This document shows, in pieces, positions 23,741-33,106 of a DNA stretch of 64,000 nt. Location of the stretch: contig JAMPCA010000005.1 of NCBI GenBank assembly GCA_023666425.1, positions 13,899-77,898 of the forward strand. The letters are read 5' to 3'. This stretch comes from Muribaculaceae bacterium. Lineage in GTDB: Bacteria; Bacillota; Clostridia; Lachnospirales; Lachnospiraceae. Below the pieces are notes generated by a model that ran no database searches, was not told the origin of the DNA, and saw only the letters and a list, made by a program, of their open reading frames with translations. The translations under genes and the position numbers were made by a program. Position 1 is the first letter of the stretch. The number at the start of each line of letters is the position of its first letter.

Positions 23741-26700
23741 ATGGCTTTTACGCATTTGCACACCCACACAGAATATTCCCTGCTGGATGGCTCCAACAAG
23801 ATTAAGGAGTATGTGGAGAGGGTGAAGGCGCTGGGCATGGACAGCGCGGCAATCACGGATCACGGCGTGATGTACGGGGTGGTGGAGTTCTACAAGACCG
23901 CGAAAAGTGCGGGCATCAACCCGGTCATCGGCTGTGAGATTTATGTGTCGCCGGGTTCCCGCTTTGACAGAGAGCTGGGGCATGGCGAGGACCGCTACTA
24001 CCATCTCATTCTGCTGGCGGAAAATAATACTGGATACCAGAATCTGATGAAGATTGTCTCGGTTGGTTTCACGGAAGGGTACTATTACAGACCACGGGTG
24101 GATTTTGAGACGCTGGAAAACTATCACGAGGGTCTGATCTGTCTCTCCGCCTGCCTTGCCGGGGAGATTCCCCGCTATATTGTCCGGGGCTTTTACGAGG
24201 AGGCGAAGGCGGTCGCCGAAAAATATGCACAGTGCTTTGGCAAGGACAATTTTTTTCTTGAGCTTCAGGATCACGGGCTCGCGGATCAGAAGCTGGTGAA
24301 CCAGCAGCTTCTGCGGATGAGTAAGGAGCTGGGGATTGGGCTGGTGTGCACCAACGACGTACACTATACCTGCGAGGACGACGTGGAGGCGCACGACGTG
24401 CTTTTGTGTATCCAGACCGGAAAGAAGGTTACGGACGAGGACAGAATGCGCTATGAGGGCGGCCAGTTCTATGTGAAGAGCGAGGAGCAGATGCGTGCGC
24501 TGTTTCCCTATGCGCAGGAAGCGGTGGAAAACACGCAGAAGATTGCCGACCGCTGTCATGTGACGCTGGAGTTCGGCAATTATAAAATCCCCAAGTACGA
24601 GGTTCCCGATGGCTATGGGAGCGCGTGGGATTTTTTGAACGCGCTGTGCGAGCAGGGCTTTAAAGAGAAATACACGGATAACCGTGAGTATTCCGGGGAA
24701 GACTGTAAGAGCATCTATCAGGATATGAAATACGAGCTGGACGTCATTCAAAAGATGGGCTTTGTGGAATACATTCTGATCGTGTGGGATTACATCAGCT
24801 GGGCGAAGAACCACGACTGCTGGGTGGGACCCGGAAGAGGCTCCGGCGCAGGCAGCCGGGTGTGCTACTGTACCGGGATTACGAACATTGATCCGGTAAA
24901 ATACAATCTGCTCTTTGAGCGTTTTTTGAACCCGGAGAGGGTGTCCATGCCCGATATTGACGTGGATTTTGAGTACGCGGAGCGCTACAGGGTGATTGAG
25001 TATGTGGCGGAAAAATACGGGCAGGAATCCGTGACCCAGATTGTCACTTTCGGAACCATGGCGGCCAGAGGCGTCATAAAGGCGGTGGGAAAAGCGCTGG
25101 ATTTTCCCTATGCGGAGATGAACCGGGTGTCAAAGCTGGTGCCGGCGGAGCTCAATATTACCATTGACCGGGCGCTGCAGATCAATCAGGAGTTTCGCAG
25201 CCTCTATGAAGGGGATCCGAAGATGCATGAGCTGATCGACATGGCGAAGCGTCTGGAAGGTCTGCCGAACCATACTTCTGTCCATGCGGCGGGGGTGGTG
25301 ATCTATCCCGGCGTGGCCAGCGACTATGTACCGCTGGGCAGGGCGAACGACGGCAGCCCCACCGCCGAGTACAATATGGTGCAGCTGGAGGAGCTGGGGC
25401 TTTTAAAGATGGACTTTCTCGGGCTCCGGACGCTGACGGTGCTAAAGGACGCGGTCAAAAACATTCGTCTCTCCAGGGGAGAGGAAATCGACATTGACAG
25501 GATTGATCTTAACGACAAAGGAGCGCTGGATTTTATCGGAACGGGGCGCACCGAAGGGGTGTTCCAGCTGGAGTCCGGGGGAATGCAGAACTTTATGAAG
25601 GAGCTAAAGCCGCAGAGTTTTGAGGACATTGTCGCGGGAATCTCCCTCTACCGGCCGGGGCCGATGGAGTTTATTCCCAATTATATCCGGGGCAAGAATG
25701 ACCCGGATGCGGTCACTTATGTGACGCCGGAGTTAAAGCCGATTTTAGAGTCCACCTACGGGTGCATCGTCTATCAGGAGCAGGTCATGCAGATCGTGCA
25801 GAGCCTGGCGGGCTACACCATGGGACAGGCGGACAATATCCGGAGAGCCATGAGCAAGAAAAAACAGTACGTCATTGACGAGGAGAGAAAGAGCTTTGTC
25901 TACGGCGACGCGGAGCGGGGGATTGCAGGCTGTGTCCAAAACGGCATCGACGGGGAGGCGGCCAACCGCATCTATGATTCGATGATTGATTTTGCAAAAT
26001 ACGCCTTTAACAAGTCCCACGCGGCGGCCTACGCGGTGATCAGCTTACAGACGGCGTGGCTCAAATGCTATTATCCGGTGGAGTTTATGGCGGCGCTGAT
26101 GACCTCGGTGATCGACAATGCCGGTAAGCTGGCGGAGTATCTGCTGCACTGTAAGGAGATGGGCATAGGGATGCTTCCGCCCGATATCAATGTGGGGCAG
26201 GGAACCTTCACCACGGAGGGGAAGAATGTGCGCTACGGCCTCTACGCCATCAAATCCTTAGGGCGGACAGTCATTGACCGGATCATCGAAGAGAGGGAGC
26301 TTGGCGGTCCCTACCGGACGCTGCAGGATTTTATTGAACGCGTCGTGGAGCGGGATGTCAACAAGAAGGCCATCGAGAATCTCATCAAGGCGGGCGCCTG
26401 CGACAGCTTAGACGGTACGAGGCGGCAGATGGTCATGGTGCACTCCGCCCTTGTGGACAATGCCGCGCGGGAGAAAAAAGCCTCCATGTCGGGGCAGATG
26501 AGTCTCTTTGACCTTGTGGGTGAGGAGGAGAAAAAGGCCTATACCATCCGCTACCCGGAGGTGGGCGAATATGACAAGGAGATGCTTTTGGGCTTTGAGA
26601 AGGAGGTGCTTGGCATTTATCTGAGCGGCCACCCGCTGGAGGAGTATCTGGACAAGATGAAGAAGAATGTCACGGCGAACGCGGCGGACTTTGTGCGGGA

Positions 26701-27241
26701 GGACGAGACGGGGGTGCTTTCGGTGACGGACAATGCGCATGTGGTGATCGGCGGCGTGATCGTGTCAAAGAGCGTCAAATTTACGCGCACAAACCAGGCG
26801 ATGGCCTATGTCAGTATTGAGGATCTGACGGGGAATGTGGAGGTCATTGTTTTTCCGAAGGATTACGAGCGTTACCAGCATCTGCTCACGCAGGACGGCA
26901 AGGTGTTCGTTGTGGGCAGGGTCACGGTGGAGGAGGAGCAGGACGGCAGGCTGGTCTGCGAGCGGATTGTTCCCTTTGACGATACCAGCCGGGAGGTCTG
27001 GCTGAAATTCCCCACCAAGGAGGAGTTTCTGGAGCGGGAGCAGGAGCTGAATGGTCTGCTGAACCGGTCGGAGGGCAGGGACGAGGTGGTAATCTATGTG
27101 GAAAAGCCAAGAGCAGTGAAAAGACTTGGCGAAAACCGTGCGATTTCTGCCAGGGGAGAGCTTTTGGATGCGCTGCTGGACTTTGTGGGTGAAAATAATC
27201 TTAAACTTATAGAAAAGAATATTGAAAATTTCCCGCAATAA
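23741..27241 (+). CDS. dnaE: DNA polymerase III subunit alpha (DnaE)
   Basis: The 1166-residue protein is a replicative C-family polymerase. The PHP domain begins at once (FTHLHTHTEYSLLDGS). The catalytic aspartates lie in PDIDVDF near residue 405, a tandem helix-hairpin-helix region follows, and an OB fold near the C-terminus contains VVIGGVIVS and VEVIVFPKDYERY. This is the DnaE type, which in Firmicutes works beside PolC, the exonuclease-containing alpha subunit. It is intact and its 3' end carries the pfkA promoter. Confidence 0.95.
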   Translation: MAFTHLHTHTEYSLLDGSNKIKEYVERVKALGMDSAAITDHGVMYGVVEFYKTAKSAGINPVIGCEIYVSPGSRFDRELGHGEDRYYHLILLAENNTGYQNLMKIVSVGFTEGYYYRPRVDFETLENYHEGLICLSACLAGEIPRYIVRGFYEEAKAVAEKYAQCFGKDNFFLELQDHGLADQKLVNQQLLRMSKELGIGLVCTNDVHYTCEDDVEAHDVLLCIQTGKKVTDEDRMRYEGGQFYVKSEEQMRALFPYAQEAVENTQKIADRCHVTLEFGNYKIPKYEVPDGYGSAWDFLNALCEQGFKEKYTDNREYSGEDCKSIYQDMKYELDVIQKMGFVEYILIVWDYISWAKNHDCWVGPGRGSGAGSRVCYCTGITNIDPVKYNLLFERFLNPERVSMPDIDVDFEYAERYRVIEYVAEKYGQESVTQIVTFGTMAARGVIKAVGKALDFPYAEMNRVSKLVPAELNITIDRALQINQEFRSLYEGDPKMHELIDMAKRLEGLPNHTSVHAAGVVIYPGVASDYVPLGRANDGSPTAEYNMVQLEELGLLKMDFLGLRTLTVLKDAVKNIRLSRGEEIDIDRIDLNDKGALDFIGTGRTEGVFQLESGGMQNFMKELKPQSFEDIVAGISLYRPGPMEFIPNYIRGKNDPDAVTYVTPELKPILESTYGCIVYQEQVMQIVQSLAGYTMGQADNIRRAMSKKKQYVIDEERKSFVYGDAERGIAGCVQNGIDGEAANRIYDSMIDFAKYAFNKSHAAAYAVISLQTAWLKCYYPVEFMAALMTSVIDNAGKLAEYLLHCKEMGIGMLPPDINVGQGTFTTEGKNVRYGLYAIKSLGRTVIDRIIEERELGGPYRTLQDFIERVVERDVNKKAIENLIKAGACDSLDGTRRQMVMVHSALVDNAAREKKASMSGQMSLFDLVGEEEKKAYTIRYPEVGEYDKEMLLGFEKEVLGIYLSGHPLEEYLDKMKKNVTANAADFVREDETGVLSVTDNAHVVIGGVIVSKSVKFTRTNQAMAYVSIEDLTGNVEVIVFPKDYERYQHLLTQDGKVFVVGRVTVEEEQDGRLVCERIVPFDDTSREVWLKFPTKEEFLEREQELNGLLNRSEGRDEVVIYVEKPRAVKRLGENRAISARGELLDALLDFVGENNLKLIEKNIENFPQ

Positions 27242-27250
27242 GTATAAAAT
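27222..27250 (+). promoter_or_regulatory. Sigma-A promoter of pfkA inside the dnaE end
   Basis: TTGAAA (27222-27227), 17 bp and TAAAAT (27245-27250). The -35 box and most of the spacer lie in the last codons of dnaE. Confidence 0.7.
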
Positions 27251-27299
27251 ATAAGCAATTGGAAAATAAGAGAATTTTTAACATATGGAGGACATAGCG

Positions 27300-28271
27300 A
27301 TGGCAAAAGAGATTAATACGATAGGCGTTCTTACCAGCGGCGGAGATGCACCCGGAATGAACGCGGCGATCCGCGCAGTGGTTCGACAGTCACTTTCCAA
27401 GGGCAAGCTGGTCAAGGGAATCAAAAGGGGCTATGCGGGACTTCTGAATGAAGAGATTATTGACATGGATGCGAAGAGTGTCTCTGATACCATCTCCCGG
27501 GGAGGCACGATTTTGCAGACCGCCCGGTGCAAGGAGTTCGAGACAGCGGAGGGACAGATGAAGGGCGCGGAGATTTGCCGGAAGTATGGCATCGACGCGA
27601 TGGTTGTAATAGGCGGAGATGGTTCTTTCAAGGGGGCGCAGAAGCTGGCAGGCCTTGGAATCAACACCATCGGAGTTCCGGGCACGATTGATCTGGACAT
27701 TGCCTGCACGGACTATACGGTCGGCTTTGACACCGCTGTGAACACGGCGATGGAGGCCATCGACAAGGTGAGGGATACTTCTACTTCCCATGAGAGATGC
27801 TCGATCATCGAGGTGATGGGCAGGGGCGCCGGACATATCGCACTGTGGTGCGGCCTTGCGAACGGAGCGGAGGAGGTTCTGCTTCCGGAGAAGTACGACT
27901 ACGATGAGCAGCGTTTGATCGATCAGGTGCTGAACGCCCGCCAGATGGGAAAACAGCACTATATCATCATCAATGCGGAGGGAATCGGACATTCCCAGAG
28001 TATGGCAAAACGGATTGAGGAGGCCACCGGGGTAGAGACCCGGGCGACCATTTTAGGACATATGCAGCGTGGCGGCAGCCCGACTTGTAAGGATCGTGTG
28101 TATGCGACCACTATGGGAGCGATGGCAGTGGATTTGCTCTGTGAGGGCAAGAGCAATCGCGTAGTGGCGCACAACGCCGGTAAGTTTATTGACTTTGATA
28201 TCGATGAGGCCTTGGCGATGCAGAAGGGCGTCGATGAGTACATGTACCAGATTTCCAAGTCGCTGGTATAG
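27300..28271 (+). CDS. pfkA: ATP-dependent 6-phosphofructokinase
   Basis: The 323-residue enzyme phosphorylates fructose-6-phosphate, the committed step of glycolysis. TSGGDAPGMNAAIR, GGDGSFKGA and PGTIDLDIACTDYTVGFDT are the family motifs. Gly in GGDG and in PGTID indicate ATP rather than pyrophosphate as donor. The usual Asn of TIDND is Leu here, while the catalytic Asp residues are kept. The ATG at 27300 follows GGAGG. A terminator follows the gene. Confidence 0.95.
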   Translation: MAKEINTIGVLTSGGDAPGMNAAIRAVVRQSLSKGKLVKGIKRGYAGLLNEEIIDMDAKSVSDTISRGGTILQTARCKEFETAEGQMKGAEICRKYGIDAMVVIGGDGSFKGAQKLAGLGINTIGVPGTIDLDIACTDYTVGFDTAVNTAMEAIDKVRDTSTSHERCSIIEVMGRGAGHIALWCGLANGAEEVLLPEKYDYDEQRLIDQVLNARQMGKQHYIIINAEGIGHSQSMAKRIEEATGVETRATILGHMQRGGSPTCKDRVYATTMGAMAVDLLCEGKSNRVVAHNAGKFIDFDIDEALAMQKGVDEYMYQISKSLV

Positions 28272-28286
28272 CAGAGTTTAAAGTAC

Positions 28287-28319
28287 AAGGGGGCTGTCAT
28301 TGGACAGTCCTCATTTTTT
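28287..28319 (+). terminator. Rho-independent terminator after pfkA
   Basis: A stem of about 10 bp with two G-U pairs (GGGGGCTGTC with GACAGTCCTC) ends in ATTTTTTG. A TTG that could open the next frame at 28300 lies in the loop. Confidence 0.7.
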
Positions 28320-28329
28320 GGGGAAGATT

Positions 28330-29130
28330 GTGATTACAAGTACTGGGAATCCACAGATAAAAAATCTGGCGGCGCTTATGAAAAAGCCAAGGGAGCGCAG
28401 GCTGCAGGGAGCCTTTGTCGCAGAGGGGGAGAGGCTGTGTCTGGAAGCGCCGGAGGAGCTGCTTATGCAGTTGTTTGTGTCTGAGAGCTATCTGGCTGTG
28501 CCGGGGCATAAGGCCGCGCTTGGCGGCAGGCGGTATGAGGCGGTCTCGGACAGGGTGTTTGCCTCGGTGTCGGATACACAGACGCCGCAGGGAATCCTTG
28601 CGGTGGTGCGGATGCCGGAGTATGGGCAAAAGGAGCTGCTTTGCGGGGCGCGCACGCATCTGCTGGTTTTGGAGAGCATTCAGGATCCGGGGAATCTGGG
28701 GACGATGTTCCGCACCGGGGAGGGCGCGGGGATCACCGGGGTGATTATGAATGCATCGACGGTGGATCTTTTCAATCCCAAGGTGGTGAGGGCTACGATG
28801 GGGAGCATTTACCGTCTGCCCTACCGGATTGTGGAGGATCTGCCCGCGGAGCTTGCTGCGCTGCAGAGGGAGGGCGTGCATCTTTACGCGGCGCATCTTG
28901 ACGGAGCGGTCCGCTATGATCTGCCGGATTACACCGGACCCTGCGGCTTTTTGATTGGCAATGAGGGGAGCGGGCTCACGGAGGAGACGGCGTCGCTTGC
29001 AGAAAAAATAAAGATTCCCATGGAGGGGCAGGTGGAATCTTTAAATGCGGCGATCGCGGCGACTCTTATGATGTATGAGTGCAGCCGTCAGCGGCGGAAT
29101 CGGAGCAGTGCGTATGAAAATATGGTTTAA
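28330..29130 (+). CDS. SpoU/TrmH-family RNA methyltransferase
   Basis: The 266-residue protein is a SPOUT-fold 2'-O-ribose methyltransferase of rRNA or tRNA. An N-terminal substrate-binding domain is followed by motif 1 (ESIQDPGNLGTMFRTGEGAG), motif 2 (GFLIGNEGSGL) and motif 3 (IPMEGQVESLNAAIAA), which form the knotted SAM site. GTG at 28330, with GGGGAAG before it, is preferred over an upstream TTG that lies in the pfkA terminator. It overlaps the next small gene by 17 bp. The target nucleotide is not predictable by eye. Confidence 0.88.
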   Translation: MITSTGNPQIKNLAALMKKPRERRLQGAFVAEGERLCLEAPEELLMQLFVSESYLAVPGHKAALGGRRYEAVSDRVFASVSDTQTPQGILAVVRMPEYGQKELLCGARTHLLVLESIQDPGNLGTMFRTGEGAGITGVIMNASTVDLFNPKVVRATMGSIYRLPYRIVEDLPAELAALQREGVHLYAAHLDGAVRYDLPDYTGPCGFLIGNEGSGLTEETASLAEKIKIPMEGQVESLNAAIAATLMMYECSRQRRNRSSAYENMV

Positions 29131-29377
29131 AATGTGGAAGGATACACATCTGGTCAGATCAGAGACGATTGAGGATTTCAGCGGGGAGACGAGAACGCAC
29201 AAGATTTTTGCGGCTATCGAGGAGGTGTGCCGCCGTATGGATTTAGGCAGACCCATCTGGCTGGACAGCAATATTGAGGAGTTTAAGCGCTACGCTATGA
29301 CAAGGTTTGGGAAGGATCATTTTATGGAGGAAATCAATTTTGATTACTTGGAGGTTTCGGTAATCGAAGAGGATTAA
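29114..29377 (+). CDS. Conserved small protein of unknown function
   Basis: The 87-residue protein starts MKIWFKMWKDTHLVRSETIE and has alternating charged and aromatic residues, no signal peptide and no membrane helix. It overlaps the methyltransferase gene by 17 bp and is followed after 30 bp by the alarmone synthetase gene, so it is probably cotranscribed with both. No known domain was recognised. Length, overlap and codon use support a real gene. Confidence 0.7.
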   Translation: MKIWFKMWKDTHLVRSETIEDFSGETRTHKIFAAIEEVCRRMDLGRPIWLDSNIEEFKRYAMTRFGKDHFMEEINFDYLEVSVIEED

Positions 29378-29407
29378 GGAATATTTTTTGGGAAAGTGGG
29401 GGATAAC

Positions 29408-30061
29408 ATGGATGCTTCGCAGGCGGTTTTTAATGAGGACATCGACAGTTGGGAGACAGTCATGTTTTTGTACAATTCAGCGCTCAAGGAGGTGGGCACG
29501 AAGCTGGAGATTTTGAACGACGAGTTTGTCCACATTCACAGATACAACCCGATCGAGTACATCAAATCCAGAATCAAGTCGCCGGAGAGTATTGTGAAGA
29601 AGCTGAAACGGAACGGTTACGAGAGCACGATCGAGAACATGGTGGGGCATGTAAAGGATATTGCGGGAATACGCATCGTCTGTTCGTTTACCTCGGACAT
29701 TTACCAGATTGCGGAGATGATTGGCAAGCAGAACGATCTGACGGTGCTCTCCGTCAAGGATTACATCAGTCACCCGAAGTCCAGCGGCTACAAGAGCTTT
29801 CACATGATCGTGACGGTGCCGATTTTTCTCTCGGACAGAGTGGTGGACACGAAGGTGGAGATTCAGATCCGGACGATCGCCATGGATTTCTGGGCGAGCC
29901 TGGAGCACAAGATCTACTACAAGTTCGAGGGGAACGCACCGGACTATATCAGCCGTGACCTGCAGGCCTGCGCGGAGATCGTGGCCAATCTGGATGCGAA
30001 GATGCTGCAGCTCAATGAGGCGGTTTTGGAGGCGAAGGCAGAGCAGAGGGTAAGAGAGTAA
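29408..30061 (+). CDS. Small alarmone synthetase (RelQ/YjbM-like)
   Basis: The 217-residue protein is a single RelA/SpoT synthetase domain without the hydrolase and regulatory parts of long Rel. Motifs include KLKRNGYEST, the DIAGIRIVCSF block, SSGYKSFHMIV and EIQIRTIAMDFWASLEHKI, all typical of RelQ/RelP enzymes that make pppGpp, ppGpp or pGpp from GTP/GDP/GMP and ATP. ATG at 29408 has a GGGGG site at good spacing; an upstream in-frame GTG at 29396 lies within that site. It lies just before the ThrE-type exporter genes, which may link amino-acid status to export. Confidence 0.9.
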   Translation: MDASQAVFNEDIDSWETVMFLYNSALKEVGTKLEILNDEFVHIHRYNPIEYIKSRIKSPESIVKKLKRNGYESTIENMVGHVKDIAGIRIVCSFTSDIYQIAEMIGKQNDLTVLSVKDYISHPKSSGYKSFHMIVTVPIFLSDRVVDTKVEIQIRTIAMDFWASLEHKIYYKFEGNAPDYISRDLQACAEIVANLDAKMLQLNEAVLEAKAEQRVRE

Positions 30062-30075
30062 GAGGAGATAAGCGC

Positions 30076-30852
30076 ATGGCTTACACCAAGGAAATTCTGA
30101 CGCTGGCGGTGGAGGTTGGCGATGCAATGCTTCGGTGCGGGGCTGAAATCTACAGAGTGGAGGATTCGGTCATCCATATTCTGGAGGCGTATGACGTGGA
30201 GAATTTTGACGTGTATGTGCTCTCCAACGGTATTTTTGCCAGTGCCAATGAGAACCGGGAAGACGCCTGCAGCATGGTGCGCCATGTCCCTCTGGGGGCG
30301 ACGGATCTGGGAAAAGTGATCATGTTGAACCAGCTCACCCGGGACATCTGCACCCACAGCTGTTCCCTGATCGATGCGTGGGAGCGGCTGGAAGCCTGCA
30401 ATAAGCGTCAGGGTTATCCGGGGGGCGTCAGGCTTCTTGCCTGCGGCGTCGGCTGCGCCTGCTTCTGCTACCTCTTCGGGGGCACGCTCCCAGACTGCGG
30501 GGCTGCGCTTGTGGTGGGAGCCGCAGAACAGATGTTTCTCGCCTTTAGCGCCCGCCGGAAGCTGTCGCGCTTTTTAAAGAATGTGTTTGCCAGTATGCTG
30601 GTGGCGATGCTGGCGATCATCTGCATTGCGGTGAACATTCCGGTGCACTATGACAAGGTGATCATCGGCGGGATTATGCCGCTGGTGCCGGGAATCGTGT
30701 TTACGACCTCTATCCGGGATTTTTACAATGGGGATTATCTCTCCGGCACAATCCATCTGATCGACGCGCTTCTGACGGCGGCGTGCATTGCGGTGGGAGT
30801 CTGTATTCCGATTGTCGTCCTGCGTTATCTGGAAGGGGGGATCGCGCTGTGA
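30076..30852 (+). CDS. ThrE/YjjP-type exporter, large subunit
   Basis: The 258-residue protein has a cytoplasmic N-terminal domain (EVGDAMLRCGAEIYRVEDSV) and about five membrane helices with the PLVPGIVFTTSIRDFYNGDY motif. This is the N-terminal half of threonine/serine exporter ThrE (DUF1212, YjjP-like). In split systems it works with the small YjjB-like protein encoded next, with which it overlaps by 4 bp. The natural substrate may be threonine, serine or a dicarboxylate; the sequence does not decide. Confidence 0.85.
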   Translation: MAYTKEILTLAVEVGDAMLRCGAEIYRVEDSVIHILEAYDVENFDVYVLSNGIFASANENREDACSMVRHVPLGATDLGKVIMLNQLTRDICTHSCSLIDAWERLEACNKRQGYPGGVRLLACGVGCACFCYLFGGTLPDCGAALVVGAAEQMFLAFSARRKLSRFLKNVFASMLVAMLAIICIAVNIPVHYDKVIIGGIMPLVPGIVFTTSIRDFYNGDYLSGTIHLIDALLTAACIAVGVCIPIVVLRYLEGGIAL

Positions 30853-31310
30853 ACCTGGTGATTGAGTTCCTCGTTGCCATGGCGGCCACGGTGGCTTTTG
30901 CGGTACTATTTTCCGTGCCAAAGAATGACCTGCTTTTATGCGGAATCTCCGGCGCGCTGGGCTGGATTTTTTATTATGTGTGTACCGGGGCGGATTTCGG
31001 CCCCGTTTTCGCGTGTCTTCTGGCGACCTTTATTCTGACGTTTTTCTCCCGCGCGATGGCGGTGATCCGCAAAAATCCTGCCACCGTCTATCTGCTGACG
31101 GGGATTTTCCCGCTGGTGCCGGGAGCCGGAATCTACTATACGGCCTACGGGCTGATTACCGGGGACAACGCCCAGTTTTCCGCGAAGGGAATCGAGACGC
31201 TGGAAATCGCCTTTGCCATCACCTTCGGGATTATTTTTGGATTTGCGATTCCGCAGGCGCTGTTCCACAAGCTGGGGAACTGGCTGGAGAGGCATCTTAC
31301 ACGGGAATAA
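30849..31310 (+). CDS. ThrE/YjjB-type exporter, small subunit
   Basis: The 153-residue protein has about four membrane helices and the FPLVPGAGIYYTAYGLITGD motif, matching the C-terminal half of ThrE (YjjB-like). It starts at a GTG whose last two bases begin the stop codon of the partner gene, with GGAAGGGGGG as ribosome site. The coupling and order support a two-subunit exporter. Confidence 0.85.
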   Translation: MNLVIEFLVAMAATVAFAVLFSVPKNDLLLCGISGALGWIFYYVCTGADFGPVFACLLATFILTFFSRAMAVIRKNPATVYLLTGIFPLVPGAGIYYTAYGLITGDNAQFSAKGIETLEIAFAITFGIIFGFAIPQALFHKLGNWLERHLTRE

Positions 31311-31324
31311 AGCGCCTGATTTTT

Positions 31325-31354
31325 GCATAGTTGGGCGCGATTTGAAACATACTA
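31325..31354 (+). promoter_or_regulatory. Sigma-G-type promoter of the spoVAA-spoVAB unit
   Basis: GCATA (31325-31329), exactly 18 bp, then CATACTA (31348-31354). This fits the published Bacillus forespore consensus GHATR-N18-CATXHTA at every defined position. Confidence 0.8.
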
Positions 31355-31384
31355 CCACCAAAGAATGTAAAGGAGGCAGTATGT

Positions 31385-31567
31385 ATGAGGGTAAACAAAA
31401 ACAGACAGACGGCAGGCTGGGTAAAGCAGTACCGCTTTTTTCTGTGCCTGCTTCTCCTGACCGTGTTGCTGCTTGTGGGAGGCTTTTACTACAGCTTCTG
31501 CGAGAGGGCAAATACTCCGAAGGAGGGGACGCTGGTGCGTCACATGACTTATGAAAGAAAAGCATGA
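31385..31567 (+). CDS. Single-pass small membrane protein before spoVAA
   Basis: The 60-residue protein has a basic N-terminus (MRVNKNRQTAGWVKQYR), one hydrophobic helix (about residues 18-38) and a short hydrophilic tail outside. An AAAGGAGG site precedes the ATG, and the gene overlaps spoVAA by 17 bp. It lies right behind a sigma-G-like promoter, so I expect forespore expression together with spoVAA and spoVAB. No family was recognised. Confidence 0.65.
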   Translation: MRVNKNRQTAGWVKQYRFFLCLLLLTVLLLVGGFYYSFCERANTPKEGTLVRHMTYERKA

Positions 31568-32198
31568 GATTGTGTATGTGAAGGCCGACCGCAACAGCGT
31601 CTGCTATGAACCGCAGGTGAAAATTTCGGATGTGATGTCCGTGGAGTGCAAGGATCCGGCCATCTGTGCGGGCATCAAGAATAAGACGCTGTACTCCTTC
31701 GCGAAAAAAGAGAACGGGAAGAAAAAGCGCATCGAGGTATTTTCGATTTTAAATGTGATTGATCTGATTTTGCAGGAATTTCCAAATGTAGAGGTGGTCA
31801 GTTACGGGGAGCAGGATTTTGTGGTGGAGTATGTCCCCTCGGTGGTTGCGCCGAAATGGCGGGAAATATGCAAAGTCGTTTTATTATGCATAATCATATT
31901 CCTGGGTTCGGCATTTACAGTGATGGCTTTTAACAACGACGTATCGGTGGGAGAGGTGTTCGACCGCTTTTACAGACAGTTCATGGGGACAGAAAAACCG
32001 GCGGTGACGGAGATTGAGATTTTTTATTGCATCGGTCTTGCGGTGGGAATCTTAGTGTTCTTCAATCATGTCGGCAAGAAGAAAATCACGCCGGATCCGA
32101 CGCCGATTCAGGTGGAGATGCGCAAGTACGAGCAGGATGTGGACACTACTTTCATCGAGAATGCGGGGCGGAAAGGACATGAACATGATGTGGGCTAA
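31551..32198 (+). CDS. spoVAA: Stage V sporulation protein AA
   Basis: The 215-residue protein has an N-terminal soluble domain (IVYVKADRNSVCYEPQVKI and the NVIDLILQEFPNVEVVSYGE segment) and two membrane helices near residues 105-125 and 160-180. This matches SpoVAA, part of the inner-membrane channel that moves dipicolinic acid into and out of the spore. It overlaps both the small gene upstream and spoVAB. The usual next genes spoVAC and spoVAD lie 16 and 27 kb away in this window. Confidence 0.85.
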   Translation: MKEKHEIVYVKADRNSVCYEPQVKISDVMSVECKDPAICAGIKNKTLYSFAKKENGKKKRIEVFSILNVIDLILQEFPNVEVVSYGEQDFVVEYVPSVVAPKWREICKVVLLCIIIFLGSAFTVMAFNNDVSVGEVFDRFYRQFMGTEKPAVTEIEIFYCIGLAVGILVFFNHVGKKKITPDPTPIQVEMRKYEQDVDTTFIENAGRKGHEHDVG

Positions 32199-32637
32199 GC
32201 ATACGCTGCAGGCATTTCTCGCCTTTGCCTGCGGTGCGGCGGTGTCTGCGGGAACGTTTGCCTTTCTTCTGGTCATCGGTGTGATTCCCCGGATCCTTGG
32301 AAAGTCGAAGGAGGCAAAAAGAGTCTTTCTCGCAGAAAATCTGGTCATTTTGGGTGTGCTCACCGGAGCGGTGTTCTCGGTATTCGAGTGGGAGGCGGTT
32401 TTCCCCGTGGCATGGATCTCCCATGTGATTTTCCTTGTGTACGGCATGTCGGCGGGCATTTTTGTGGGCTGTATCTCTGTGGCGCTGGCGGAAATACTGA
32501 ATACTTTTCCCATTATGTTCCGGCGCTTCTATATCAGCAGGGGACTAAGCTGGGCAATTTTTTCCATGGCCATGGGAAAACTGGCCGGTTCCCTTTACTA
32601 TTTTCTGGCAGGCTACGGGCTCCCGAAATACTGGTAG
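32185..32637 (+). CDS. spoVAB: Stage V sporulation protein AB
   Basis: The 150-residue protein has four to five membrane helices and the segments FLLVIGVIPRI and GCISVALAEILNTFPI, matching SpoVAB of the dipicolinate channel. The ATG at 32185 is 7 bp from an AAAGGA site; the one at 32179 is too close. It overlaps the end of spoVAA by 14 bp. No spoVAC follows. Confidence 0.82.
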   Translation: MMWAKHTLQAFLAFACGAAVSAGTFAFLLVIGVIPRILGKSKEAKRVFLAENLVILGVLTGAVFSVFEWEAVFPVAWISHVIFLVYGMSAGIFVGCISVALAEILNTFPIMFRRFYISRGLSWAIFSMAMGKLAGSLYYFLAGYGLPKYW

Positions 32638-32681
32638 CCCGTAAAAAAGTATGATAAAATCTGTGGTAAGGAGGGACCCAT

Positions 32682-33017
32682 ATGACGCCATCCATCGCCA
32701 GGCAGAGTGTGATTATCAAATGCAATTTGGAAAAGTCTGTACTTTTGGGAAATTATGAGTTTTATTATCTTGGGGGACTGATGAAGAAGCTGTTTGCGCT
32801 TGAGGCGGAAGCCGGCATGTCCCCCGGGGAGCTCAAGGCCTGCATTGACGGGGCGCTTCCCGGACTTACGGCGGGAGATGAAAAGGAGGAGCGGCTGCTT
32901 AGTATGGTGAGGGATTATGAACCCACGCCGGAGTGTGATGAAGCCATGCGGGAGCTGTTTGAATGGGGGGAGAGCGAGCAGGAGCTGTGGCAGATACAGA
33001 CGACGCGGACAAAATAG
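32682..33017 (+). CDS. Conserved hypothetical protein
   Basis: The 111-residue protein has no membrane helix. It begins with beta-rich sequence (SIARQSVIIKCNLEKSVLLG) and ends acidic and helical (PECDEAMRELFEWGES). A strong AAGGAGGGA site supports the start. It lies between spoVAB and the flotillin gene on the same strand. I recognise no domain and infer no function. Confidence 0.6.
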   Translation: MTPSIARQSVIIKCNLEKSVLLGNYEFYYLGGLMKKLFALEAEAGMSPGELKACIDGALPGLTAGDEKEERLLSMVRDYEPTPECDEAMRELFEWGESEQELWQIQTTRTK

Positions 33018-33106
33018 GAGGTGCTATTTATGGCATTTTACTGTATATTTTTGTCAGGGATGCGCTATAATGGAGATAACCAATACATATGAAGGAGGAG
33101 TAGATT

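Noticed and set aside
28300-28329. TTG start for the SpoU-type methyltransferase
   Set aside because: The codon lies in the loop of the pfkA terminator; GTG at 28330 has its own ribosome site.
32614-32643. Inverted repeat at the end of spoVAB as a terminator
   Set aside because: The stem is followed by A residues on the plus strand and has no T-tract, so termination is unlikely.
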